This document shows, piece after piece, positions 52,828-61,005 of a DNA stretch of 64,000 nucleotides. Source of the DNA: a candidate division CSSED10-310 bacterium (GTDB taxonomy: Bacteria; CSSED10-310; JAFGJC01); the NCBI GenBank assembly GCA_016927905.1, contig JAFGLW010000011.1, positions 62,001-126,000 on the forward strand, written 5' to 3'. Positions within the stretch are counted from its first letter, which is position 1, and the number at the start of each line of letters is the position of its first letter. Under the pieces are notes generated by a model. That model saw only the letters and a list, made by a program, of their open reading frames with translations. It had not been told where the DNA came from and did not search any database. A program made the translations under genes and the position numbers.

Positions 52828-53786
52828 GACCATCCGGAAATCTCAGAGCCGGTGTGATCGGTGTCGGTCATCTGGGTCGCCATCATGCCCGGATCTATCA
52901 TCAACTGCCCCAGACGGATCTGGTTGCAGTGTCGGACATAAATGAATCTCAGGGCCGGTCCATTGCGTCCCAATATCAATGTGCATGGGTCCGCAACTGC
53001 GAGGATCTGATCGGGAAAATCGATCTGGCGAGCATTGCCGTTCCCACGACGGATCATTCCCATATCGCGGCGCGTATGCTGGATGCCGGCATACATGTTC
53101 TGGTGGAAAAACCCATCACATCCGAAATTGAAGACGGCAGGGCAATCGTGGAAAAAGCATCTGAAAACGGGTTGATTCTGATGGTCGGACAGAGTGAACG
53201 GTTCAATCCGGCAATTACCGCCGCATCAGCGCTGGTGGCCGATCCCAGATTCATTGAAGTTCACCGTCTGGGTCCTTTTTCCACCCGGGCGACTGATGTG
53301 GATGTCATTCTGGATCTCATGATCCACGATATCGATCTGATATTGAACTGGGTTCGATCGGATCTGACGGAAATTCGAGCCATGGGAGTGCCGGTTCTGA
53401 GTGATCGGATCGACATCGCCAATACCCGGCTGCAGTTTGAAAATGGCTGCACCGCCAACGTTACGGCCAGCCGGATCAGTCTGACCGCTACCCGAAAGGT
53501 CCGCATTTTTCAGCCCGATTCCTACATATCCGTGGATTGTTTGAATCAGTCGGTCAGTTGTTTCCGGCGGAAAATCAGCGCTGTTCCCGATGCCGACCCG
53601 ATGGCCATGATCGAGCCCGTTCCGGTGAAGGTTGAACAAACCGAGCCTTTGGTTTCGGAAATCGGCGCATTTGTGGATGCCGTTGCCGGACACAGCGACG
53701 TTCCTGTTCCCGGGGAAGCCGGATTAAACGCCCTGGAAGTCTGTCACCGAATCTCCCGGGAAATCCGCGAAGCTGCAGGACGGTGA
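52824..53786 (+). CDS. Gfo/Idh/MocA-family sugar-nucleotide oxidoreductase next to lpxA
   Basis: 320 residues from GTG 52824 (GTGA overlap with lpxA; TTG 52818 is an alternative). Rossmann fold with RAGVIGVGHLGRHHARIYHQ, then VSDINESQGRSIASQY, and the active-site region VEKPITSEIEDGRAIVEKAS with EKP, plus SERFNPAITAAS and DLMIHDIDLILNW. NAD-dependent sugar dehydrogenases of this family sit near lpxA in many bacteria. GnnA, which oxidises the 3-OH of UDP-GlcNAc so that LpxA can make an amide-linked chain, belongs here; whether this one has that activity is inferred from position only. Ends the envelope run. Confidence 0.88.
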   Translation: MRPSGNLRAGVIGVGHLGRHHARIYHQLPQTDLVAVSDINESQGRSIASQYQCAWVRNCEDLIGKIDLASIAVPTTDHSHIAARMLDAGIHVLVEKPITSEIEDGRAIVEKASENGLILMVGQSERFNPAITAASALVADPRFIEVHRLGPFSTRATDVDVILDLMIHDIDLILNWVRSDLTEIRAMGVPVLSDRIDIANTRLQFENGCTANVTASRISLTATRKVRIFQPDSYISVDCLNQSVSCFRRKISAVPDADPMAMIEPVPVKVEQTEPLVSEIGAFVDAVAGHSDVPVPGEAGLNALEVCHRISREIREAAGR

Positions 53787-53820
53787 ATGGGAATCGGGCA
53801 GGTATCCCGCATGGATCGAA

Positions 53821-54762
53821 TCAGAACCATGTTTGATCGAAATCGGACTCCAATACCATACCCAGAAATTCCAGAACCGGTTTCCGTGCCGTTCCCCTGA
53901 TTTTAACCGGGAGATACTGTTTTGGATCGGGTGATTCCCCCACGCCGTGATTGTGGATTCTCAATTCCAGATTCAGATCGGTACGGTCGATTGATTCGGA
54001 CCGTTTCATCGATCCGGAGATCCGGATCGACCCGGTATCTCCCCGCAGCCAGAACTCCTCGAACCGGTACCGGTCCATTTCGAGAAATATTTTTCCGTCC
54101 GCATGCCGGATCGATTGAAAACCAAGCGTCCCGGAAACCTGTTCGGTCAAGAAATAATCCAAACTCCGCATGTCCAGCGTCATCCATCCTACCGGTCCGC
54201 CAGTCCGGTCGGGATCCAGAACAAGATCCCCGCATCCCGAGATCCTGCCCTGTTTCAGGATCAGTTCCGGGTAATCCCCGGACAATTCCGCCAAATCCAG
54301 ATCCTGCCATTGCAGATCCAGGTGGACAATACCGGATTGATTTATCAAGGGCGATTGCGCCGTCCCACGGAGTCTTCCGGAATACATCATCATATCCAGA
54401 TTCAATCCGGCTTTCCCGGCAAGCAGCGGCGCCCAAGCCATGGTGACCGCCACCCGGTTCGCCGTCAGCACCCTCCGTATGATCTGAGCGGATTGTTCAG
54501 CATCCGCGAGTAATGCGACCTGCGCCATGTCCACTGTCATGTTTTTAAAAATCAATCCACCGCGCAGCGAGATCGCCAGGTTGGAGTAACCGATCCGAGC
54601 GCCGGTTTCCGTCCGGATTCTGGACAGCAGCCGCCGGATCATCGTTTCTTCCGGATGCCAGATGGCAACCGCAGCGTACAGAACGGCAACGGGCAGGAGA
54701 CACCAGACAACGATCCAGCGGATCAGCCGAAACAACCAAGACGGTCTGATCTGGTCGCTCAT
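53821..54762 (-). CDS. GspN/AsmA-like membrane-anchored periplasmic protein
   Basis: 313 residues; its ATG overlaps the glgA stop by four bases. One N-terminal membrane helix (WLFRLIRWIVVWCLLPVAVL) is followed by a mostly beta periplasmic part (IGYSNLAISLRGGLIFKNMT, LNLDMMMYSGRLRGTAQSPL, ELILKQGRISGCGDLVLDPD). Such repeats are seen in type II secretion GspN of delta-proteobacteria and in AsmA-like proteins. No other secretion genes are near. Its coupling to glycogen synthase has no obvious explanation. Family call moderate. Confidence 0.6.
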   Translation of the reverse strand: MSDQIRPSWLFRLIRWIVVWCLLPVAVLYAAVAIWHPEETMIRRLLSRIRTETGARIGYSNLAISLRGGLIFKNMTVDMAQVALLADAEQSAQIIRRVLTANRVAVTMAWAPLLAGKAGLNLDMMMYSGRLRGTAQSPLINQSGIVHLDLQWQDLDLAELSGDYPELILKQGRISGCGDLVLDPDRTGGPVGWMTLDMRSLDYFLTEQVSGTLGFQSIRHADGKIFLEMDRYRFEEFWLRGDTGSIRISGSMKRSESIDRTDLNLELRIHNHGVGESPDPKQYLPVKIRGTARKPVLEFLGMVLESDFDQTWF

Positions 54763-56225
54763 CCGGTGAGTTCCTGCAGGAGCAGGCGGTAGAGGATGTC
54801 ATAATGGCGCGCCGACATTTCCCAGGAAAAATCCTTCGCCATCCCGTTCTTCATTATCCTTCGCCATTTCTCGCGGTCAGCATAAATCTCCAGAACTTTC
54901 CGAACAGCTTGAAGCATTTCAAGCGCCGAATACTTCTTGAATTTAAAACCGGACCCGCTCTCGGGATACCTGGTAACATCCACGATGGTGTCGTGCAGCC
55001 CTCCGGTGGACCGCACCACCGGTACGGTGCCGTACCGCAGACTGTAAAGCTGATTCAATCCACAGGGTTCATAGCGTGATGGCATGAGAAAAACATCCGA
55101 TCCGGCCTCGATCAGATGAGCCAATGATTCGTCAAATCGGTTGATGAATGCAAAACGTCCGCTGTAACGGCCGGAGAAGTCCTGAAATGTCTCCTCATAG
55201 TGCCGCTCCCCCTTCCCCAATAAAATCAGCCCGACAGGCATTTCCATTAGAGCGGGGAGAGCCTGGCTGAGAAGATCCAACCCTTTCTGGCTGGTCAGGC
55301 GCGTGATCATCCCGATCAAAAGATCCTCCCGGTCCAGGTTGAGTTTGCATTTCTTCAGGAGATCCTTTTTACAGGCCTGTTTTCCCTGTAGATCATTGAT
55401 TGAATAATTCCGGGCAAGATCCGGGTCGGACTCCGGATTCCAGACTGTCGTGTCGATTCCATTCAGTATTCCGGAAAGCTTGTCGCCGTATTTCCTGAGC
55501 AGACCATCCAGCCCGCAACCGAATTCGGGTGTCTGGATTTCCCGGCAATATTGTTCCGAGACTGTCGTTATCCGGTCGGCGAATATGATGCCGGCTTTCA
55601 TGAGATTCATATCACCGTAATATTCCAGAGCGTCGGGCGTGAAATAACTCCAGGGTAATCCGGTGAAATGCATGTCAAAACGCCAGAACAGCCCCTGAAA
55701 CGCGATATTGTGAATTGTGAAGACTGTTTTGATGGTCTGGAGATCCGGTCGCTGACTCTTCAGAAAATCAATATAGAGCGGAACCAGCGCGGTCTGCCAG
55801 TCGTTGCAATGCACAATGTCGATCGGATCGGGCAAGTAAGGCAATGCCTGGATGATCGCCCGTGAAAAAAATATGAATCGTTCCGCATTGTCCTTGTGAT
55901 CGCCGTCTTTTGTCCGGTACAAATCATCTCGATCATAATATTTCGGTTTGTCGATTAAAAATACGGGAATCCCGGCATTCAGTTCCGTCCGGAACAAATC
56001 GGCACTTTCCATCCGGTCGGACAGGGGCACCTGGATGTTTTTCTTAAGGCAATGTTGAGGATATTTTAAACCGACCGAACGATAACGCGGTATAATGATT
56101 GAGGGATTGTAATCCAGTTGTTTCAGGCTTCCGGCAAGGGCCGAAACAGCATCTGCCAGTCCGCCGGTTTTAGCGAACGGAGAAGCTTCGGATGCGGCAA
56201 GAAGAATGGTGTTTTTTGATTTCAC
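54759..56225 (-). CDS. glgA: Glycogen synthase (ADP-glucose type)
   Basis: 488 residues from GTG 56225 after GAAAGGATAA. The GT5 marks are clear: AASEASPFAKTGGLADAVSA (KTGGL binds ADP-glucose), VHCNDWQTALVPLYIDFLKS, TIHNIAFQGLFWRFDMHF, a C-terminal GT-B domain (GMITRLTSQKGLDLLSQALP) and MPSRYEPCGLNQLYSLRYGT with the catalytic Glu pair. It elongates alpha-1,4-glucan. No other glycogen gene is in the window. It has its own promoter in the divergent gap. Confidence 0.95.
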   Translation of the reverse strand: MKSKNTILLAASEASPFAKTGGLADAVSALAGSLKQLDYNPSIIIPRYRSVGLKYPQHCLKKNIQVPLSDRMESADLFRTELNAGIPVFLIDKPKYYDRDDLYRTKDGDHKDNAERFIFFSRAIIQALPYLPDPIDIVHCNDWQTALVPLYIDFLKSQRPDLQTIKTVFTIHNIAFQGLFWRFDMHFTGLPWSYFTPDALEYYGDMNLMKAGIIFADRITTVSEQYCREIQTPEFGCGLDGLLRKYGDKLSGILNGIDTTVWNPESDPDLARNYSINDLQGKQACKKDLLKKCKLNLDREDLLIGMITRLTSQKGLDLLSQALPALMEMPVGLILLGKGERHYEETFQDFSGRYSGRFAFINRFDESLAHLIEAGSDVFLMPSRYEPCGLNQLYSLRYGTVPVVRSTGGLHDTIVDVTRYPESGSGFKFKKYSALEMLQAVRKVLEIYADREKWRRIMKNGMAKDFSWEMSARHYDILYRLLLQELTG

Positions 56226-56261
56226 GGGTTATCCTTTCACGAGACGGTTTTTTGGCATAGG

Positions 56262-56290
56262 ATGTTATGGGGTGATTCCAATGTTGTCAA
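56262..56290 (-). promoter_or_regulatory. Promoter of glgA, overlapping a divergent -35
   Basis: On the reverse strand a perfect TTGACA (56285-56290) and TAACAT (56262-56267) are 17 bases apart, about 30 bases before the GTG. On the forward strand TTGTCA (56284-56289) with TATCGT at 56308-56313 (18 bases) could serve the lipoprotein-protease operon. The two -35 elements lie on top of each other, so the two directions should compete. Confidence 0.5.
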
Positions 56291-56374
56291 GCATGCGTGA
56301 GCAGCAATATCGTATGCGGGTCAGCTGGATTTAAATTCCAGGATCCGGATTGATTGGATGGAGGTTTTTCGGAA

Positions 56375-56773
56375 ATGAAATCGATTCTGAAATGGTTGAT
56401 CCTTGTGATGTTTGTGTCAAGTCTGGCTGGTTGCATGATTCGTCAGACGCGGAAACCAGCCGATCTGATCCGTTTCGGCGTATCGCTGGCTGAAAAGGGA
56501 TATTGGAATGAGGCAGCGTATTACTGGCGGATTGTGCTGGATCAGGACCCGGAGAATGTTGCGGCTCTGAACAATCTGGGTGTTGCAGCCGAAGTGGAAG
56601 AATGTCCCGACCGGGCTCGGACATTGATTGGGGAAGCGCTGAATCTGCGACCGGATTCCCGTTTGATACGGAAGAATCTTCAGGCGATGGACAGACGTAA
56701 ACATGATGAAACGACGCGGAAGGAAGAAGATCCCCGCAAACGGAAGTTTTCCCGGGGAGGAGATGAACGATGA
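56375..56773 (+). CDS. TPR-containing lipoprotein
   Basis: 132 residues from ATG 56375. Signal peptide with lipobox LAGC (Cys20). Residues 30-110 contain two to three tetratricopeptide repeats (LIRFGVSLAEKGYWNEAAYY; ALNNLGVAAEVEECPDRART). The tail is strongly charged (DETTRKEEDPRKRKFSRGGD). First gene of a three-gene set with another lipoprotein and the protease-propeller-barrel fusion; ATGA overlap with the next gene. Probable protein-protein adaptor at the outer membrane. Confidence 0.82.
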   Translation: MKSILKWLILVMFVSSLAGCMIRQTRKPADLIRFGVSLAEKGYWNEAAYYWRIVLDQDPENVAALNNLGVAAEVEECPDRARTLIGEALNLRPDSRLIRKNLQAMDRRKHDETTRKEEDPRKRKFSRGGDER

Positions 56774-57450
56774 ATCGAAAGATTGAATTGGCGTTGTTTC
56801 TCATGATTGCAACGATGGCTGCGGCTGCGTGTCGGAACCATCGTAAAGTCGATTTGGAATACCATCGTGCACCGCTCCAGGAAAATCTGAAATCCAAAAC
56901 CCTGTTGATCGGTTCGTTCGAAAACCAGTGTAAATTTTTCGACGCATCCCGCGATGTCGAAGCGACGCTGCTGAAGGTTCTGACCCGGGATAATTTCTTT
57001 TCTTCCGTCGATGTGCTGGAGGTCAAACAGATGCCCATGGCAGTGGATCAGACGGTCGGTGATTTCGTGCCGTTCATAACCGAATTTAACTGGGCGAGCT
57101 GGAACGAGCCGATTGATTTTGATCTGTTCCTGATCGGTTCAGTCAACTATTACACCCAGGATTTCAGCGGTTACGAGAGTCAATGGTTGGAGAATCGGTA
57201 TGGTTACCGGGTTCCCCAGAAGGTCTGGAAGGACAAGCTGCGTTATGAAATCAAGATACGGATTGTATTGGTCGACCTGCGTGCCGGGCAGGTTATTCTG
57301 GACAGGGAATTCGAAGATGAAGATGTCGTGGAAGGAGCTGCGGAGGAGGTTGGTGTTTTCCTTCGGATCGCAGAAGAAAAAATCGTTGAATTTGTCGGAA
57401 TGCTGCGCGGTGAAACCGTCAAAGCCGAACGATACCTGCTATTTAAATAG
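56770..57450 (+). CDS. Lipoprotein of unknown function
   Basis: 226 residues; ATG in an ATGA overlap with the TPR lipoprotein gene. Signal peptide ends AAAAC (Cys21). The mature part has an alternating alpha-beta pattern (KSKTLLIGSFENQCKFFDAS; DVEATLLKVLTRDNFFSSVD; FDLFLIGSVNYYTQDF; IRIVLVDLRAGQVILDREFE), which resembles the nucleotide-free Rossmann-like fold of CsgG/LpoB/FlgT-type outer-membrane lipoproteins. No specific match is recognised. The 3' end is 10 bases before the fusion protease gene. Confidence 0.7.
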   Translation: MNRKIELALFLMIATMAAAACRNHRKVDLEYHRAPLQENLKSKTLLIGSFENQCKFFDASRDVEATLLKVLTRDNFFSSVDVLEVKQMPMAVDQTVGDFVPFITEFNWASWNEPIDFDLFLIGSVNYYTQDFSGYESQWLENRYGYRVPQKVWKDKLRYEIKIRIVLVDLRAGQVILDREFEDEDVVEGAAEEVGVFLRIAEEKIVEFVGMLRGETVKAERYLLFK

Positions 57451-57460
57451 GAGCTTGACC

Positions 57461-60325
57461 ATGAATCGACACTGGGCGAAAAAGATCATGATACTGAGCA
57501 TCATGGCGGGAATGCTGGCGATCCCGCTTTCCGCTTATGGATTCGGCAAGAACAAGATCAATTACGAAACATTCGCTTGGCTGACTCATGTCAGCGATCA
57601 TTTCGAGTTTTATTATTATGCGGAAGAGCAGGACCTGATGCCGGACGTGATCGAGCAATTTGAAAAGGCTTATGCCCGGATATCGCATGATCTGGGCACC
57701 GATCTGAGCGGCAGGACTCCGGTCATTCTGTACTTGACGCACCGGCATTTTGAGCAGACCAATATCCTGTCCGGATTTATTCCGACCGGTGTGGGCGGAT
57801 TCAACGAACCGATCAAACGCAGGATCGTCATACCGCTGGAGGGTTCCAAATCCGATTTGGAATCCTTAATTATTCACGAGTTGGTGCATTCATTTCAATT
57901 CGAGATTCTGTTTCAGAATCGTTACAACAGGATTTCTCCGACTCCGCTGTGGATCATGGAAGGACTGGCGGAATATCTTGCTGAAGATTGGGATGCGGTC
58001 GGGCGAATGGTTTTGCGGGATGCCGTAATCAACAATCTTCTGCCCAGCCTGTCCCAGATGGAGACTTTCAGTGGCATTTACAGTGCATATCTCGGGTACA
58101 AGGCTTCCCAATCGGCTATTGATTACCTGCGGAAGCAGTACGGAATCGATAAAATCAGGCAGCTTTACTGGGAAATGCGGAAAACACTTCGAACCCAAAA
58201 TTTCTTTGCCAAAGCGGTGCGGGATACATTCGACATTGATATCCGGCAGCTTTCAGCCGAATGGCAGGAGGATCTGCGACGCCGGATCATCGAACTCGAG
58301 CGAAGACGGGAGGGAATATCATCATTCGATCTTCCGGTCGAAACCAAATCACGTTTTGCCAGGCAGTATTCTCCCGTCTTTTCTCCCGGCGGGGAACTGG
58401 TCGCCTATATCGGATCCGGACCGGAAGGTCTCAATGTATATCTGGGCAACCGCGATCCTGAAAAACCCGATCCGGTGGATTGCCTGACCTGTAATCTGAA
58501 CGGCTTTAAATACCGCCAGTTCGTGCTGGACGGCCGGCCCCTGCACGGCAACCAACTGGATGGCCGCCTGGCATACTTCAACAATTATGAAAACAAGACG
58601 TTTCTGTCCATCCTGGACCCGGTACTGGGAGGATTGTCGGATTTCATCGAGATCGAGCAGGATAATCCAACCTCCCCGTGTATTTCCCCGGATGGGACCA
58701 ATGTCATCTATGCAGCCTGGGAAGAAGCCCGGTCCGATATTTTTGTGCTTGATCTGAAAACGCTGAAATCCGACAAGGTGACGGACGACGGTTATGTTGA
58801 TGAAATGCCTTGCTGGTCACCGGACGGTCGCTGGATTGTCTATTCCACCGAGCGGGATGAGCAGTTCGAGCTGTACCGGGTGTCCCTGTCTGGAGGGGAT
58901 CCTGAACCAATGGTTCTCAGCCCGGGGAACGAAACAGAACCGATTTGGTCTCCGGACGGCAGGTGGCTTGCCTACATATCCGACCGAGTCGACGGCGTCC
59001 GGGATCCCTATTTGATGGAGGTGGAAACAGGTCATATCCGGCGGCTGGCGGCACCAACTACCGGGATGTTCACACCCGCTTTTTCACCGGACACGGAGAC
59101 GGTGAGTATCGTATTGTTCTATGCGGGATCCCAGCATGTCGCGTTTTTACCGGTGGACCGGGAACCCCGGATACCGGAGGTTGCACAGGATGCCCCCGTG
59201 CTGGGAATCGAAGGTGAAACCGACGAATATGGATTTCCGGAGTTCGAACCGGCCGGTGAGGTTCCGGAAAGCGTTTCCGGGCTGGACTCCGGGAAAGCCG
59301 AGTTCAAACTCATTCCGGATGTTGCCGTCGGCCAGATCAGTTATGGCAGCGATAATGATCTGGGGATTGAAGGGGGTGTCATATTATCGGACATATTGGG
59401 AGATCACCGGTTCACCCTGCTGGGCATCAGAAGGGGAAACCGCAACGGCATGATGCTGTCGTATCTTTATCTTAAGAACCGGATCGATTATGGATTGACG
59501 GCTATTCAGGATTCCGATTTCTATTATCTGTATGATTTCATCGAAGGCCGGTACTATGAGATCGCCTGGGACTACCTCGGCGCTCAACTGCATGCCGAGT
59601 ATCCCTTCACCACATTCTACCGTGCCGAACTGGATTACGGGTATTTCCGGCGCAACTATGAAACCGATCTCCCCGGTTATGCGGATTATGAGGAAAAAGC
59701 CAGTTATGTCCAATTGTCATTCGTTGGGGATACGGCCATATACAGACCTCTGACGGATTATTACGAGACGTATGACGGGTACCGGTTCCGCGTGGCCGTT
59801 TCATATCCGTTGCCCCTGGGTGACGATTATGAGGATTACATCAACACGCATTTCGATTTCCGTTATTATCTGCCGCTTACCGACCGGTCTCTAATAGCGG
59901 TCAGGGAATGGGGTGTTCTGTCATCCGGTGACCCACCTCAGCGGTTCGGTGTGGGAGGTTATGAGACAATACGCGGCTACGATTATAACACTCTGGTTGG
60001 CAACAATGTGGCGTTGACCAATATCGAGCTGCGGTTTCCGATCATCGATATCCTGCGTTTTCCGTTCGGACTGGCATTCACCAAGGTTCGGGGAAAGGTA
60101 TTCGCCGATGCCGGCATGATCTGGTCGAAGGGTGAGGATGAGAAATGGAGATTCAATGATCCCGACACACCCGAGCTGGAAGGGAATATTTACGGTGGAG
60201 CCGGTTGGGGAATCAACTTCTGGTTTATCGGTGTGGAATGGCATTTTGAATTTGCAAGGAAGACCGATTTTTCCGGATTCGGAGGGGACTGGGTGTATCA
60301 ATGGTCCATCCGACGGAGTTTTTAG
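57461..60325 (+). CDS. Metalloprotease - TolB-like propeller - Omp85 barrel fusion
   Basis: 954 residues from ATG 57461 behind AGGAG; signal peptide to about 27. Residues 45-280 form a gluzincin-like peptidase domain: IIHELVHSFQFE gives HExxH at 139-143, and PLWIMEGLAEYLAED gives the third zinc ligand Glu168. Residues 300-560 are a TolB/PD40-type beta-propeller with repeats such as PVFSPGGELVAYIGS, CISPDGTNVIYAAW, CWSPDGRWIVYSTERDEQFE and WSPDGRWLAYISDR. Residues about 600-954 are an outer-membrane barrel of the BamA/Omp85 type with the loop-6 motif GGYETIRGYDYN (about 832-843) and a C-terminal Phe. No POTRA domains. It probably sits in the outer membrane with protease and propeller in the periplasm. 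Confidence 0.85.
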   Translation: MNRHWAKKIMILSIMAGMLAIPLSAYGFGKNKINYETFAWLTHVSDHFEFYYYAEEQDLMPDVIEQFEKAYARISHDLGTDLSGRTPVILYLTHRHFEQTNILSGFIPTGVGGFNEPIKRRIVIPLEGSKSDLESLIIHELVHSFQFEILFQNRYNRISPTPLWIMEGLAEYLAEDWDAVGRMVLRDAVINNLLPSLSQMETFSGIYSAYLGYKASQSAIDYLRKQYGIDKIRQLYWEMRKTLRTQNFFAKAVRDTFDIDIRQLSAEWQEDLRRRIIELERRREGISSFDLPVETKSRFARQYSPVFSPGGELVAYIGSGPEGLNVYLGNRDPEKPDPVDCLTCNLNGFKYRQFVLDGRPLHGNQLDGRLAYFNNYENKTFLSILDPVLGGLSDFIEIEQDNPTSPCISPDGTNVIYAAWEEARSDIFVLDLKTLKSDKVTDDGYVDEMPCWSPDGRWIVYSTERDEQFELYRVSLSGGDPEPMVLSPGNETEPIWSPDGRWLAYISDRVDGVRDPYLMEVETGHIRRLAAPTTGMFTPAFSPDTETVSIVLFYAGSQHVAFLPVDREPRIPEVAQDAPVLGIEGETDEYGFPEFEPAGEVPESVSGLDSGKAEFKLIPDVAVGQISYGSDNDLGIEGGVILSDILGDHRFTLLGIRRGNRNGMMLSYLYLKNRIDYGLTAIQDSDFYYLYDFIEGRYYEIAWDYLGAQLHAEYPFTTFYRAELDYGYFRRNYETDLPGYADYEEKASYVQLSFVGDTAIYRPLTDYYETYDGYRFRVAVSYPLPLGDDYEDYINTHFDFRYYLPLTDRSLIAVREWGVLSSGDPPQRFGVGGYETIRGYDYNTLVGNNVALTNIELRFPIIDILRFPFGLAFTKVRGKVFADAGMIWSKGEDEKWRFNDPDTPELEGNIYGGAGWGINFWFIGVEWHFEFARKTDFSGFGGDWVYQWSIRRSF

Positions 60326-60333
60326 ATAATCCG

Positions 60334-61005
60334 TTAATTCAGAATCGCTCGAGTCAGCGTTTCCAGGTCGGGACATGATATTGTCCCGGGCGGCACCGGC
60401 AGGACTGGAAACCGGGATGTGGGATCGAAATGAATGGGTATGAGTCCGGCCCGGGAAGCTCCTTCCAGCTCGTTTTTATCTCCGTCCCCGACAAAGGCGG
60501 TCCGCCCCGGAACGCTGCGCAGGCGGTCACATGCCAGCAGATATATCCGGGGATCCGGTTTCCAGAGTTTTTCGATGAACGAAAATACGATCTGATCCAG
60601 GAGATCGGAAAGATCAAGGCAGTCGAGAATCACCGGTCCGGCGCAGCTGGCGTTCGAAATCAAACCGGTGCGGATTTTGTTCCGGGCCAGTTTGAGCATG
60701 AGTTTCGGAATTCCCGGAACGGCAGCACATGATTCACTCAATGCCTTCCGTTCCCAGTCCAGAAGAATTTTCACACCGGATTCATCCCGGTTGAGATACC
60801 GCAGAACGATCCTGCACCGATCCGCCAAGTTTTCATAAACACCGGCGACTGCAGGTTGCTGAGTGGCTTTCCATGCCGACGCGAATTCATCCCAATCAAC
60901 ACCCAGATCAACGGCAGCATCGCGTTGAACGGCCCGGTAACTCCCCGAATCCATGGTCATGATCGTATCGAACAAATCGAATATCACGGCGTCATATCGA
61001 CTCAT
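60334..61005 (-). CDS. HAD-family phosphatase
   Basis: 223 residues from ATG 61005, which overlaps the radical SAM gene stop by 14 bases. HAD motif I VIFDLFDTIM (DxxDT), motif II LISNASCAG, motif III Lys in EKLWKPDPRIYLLA, and motif IV AFVGDGDKNELEGASRAGLI. The cap is a small four-helix type. Such enzymes remove phosphate from small metabolites; the substrate is unknown. Translational coupling suggests it works with the radical SAM protein. Confidence 0.9.
   Translation of the reverse strand: MSRYDAVIFDLFDTIMTMDSGSYRAVQRDAAVDLGVDWDEFASAWKATQQPAVAGVYENLADRCRIVLRYLNRDESGVKILLDWERKALSESCAAVPGIPKLMLKLARNKIRTGLISNASCAGPVILDCLDLSDLLDQIVFSFIEKLWKPDPRIYLLACDRLRSVPGRTAFVGDGDKNELEGASRAGLIPIHFDPTSRFPVLPVPPGTISCPDLETLTRAILN

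Noticed and set aside
51003-53786. Search for fabZ or lpxI fused to or hidden between lpxD, lpxA and the oxidoreductase
   Set aside because: The genes overlap end to end and no extra domain is visible in any of them.
57200-57460. N-terminal extension of the protease-barrel frame
   Set aside because: It overlaps the upstream lipoprotein gene; ATG 57461 has a strong AGGAG and starts a proper signal peptide.
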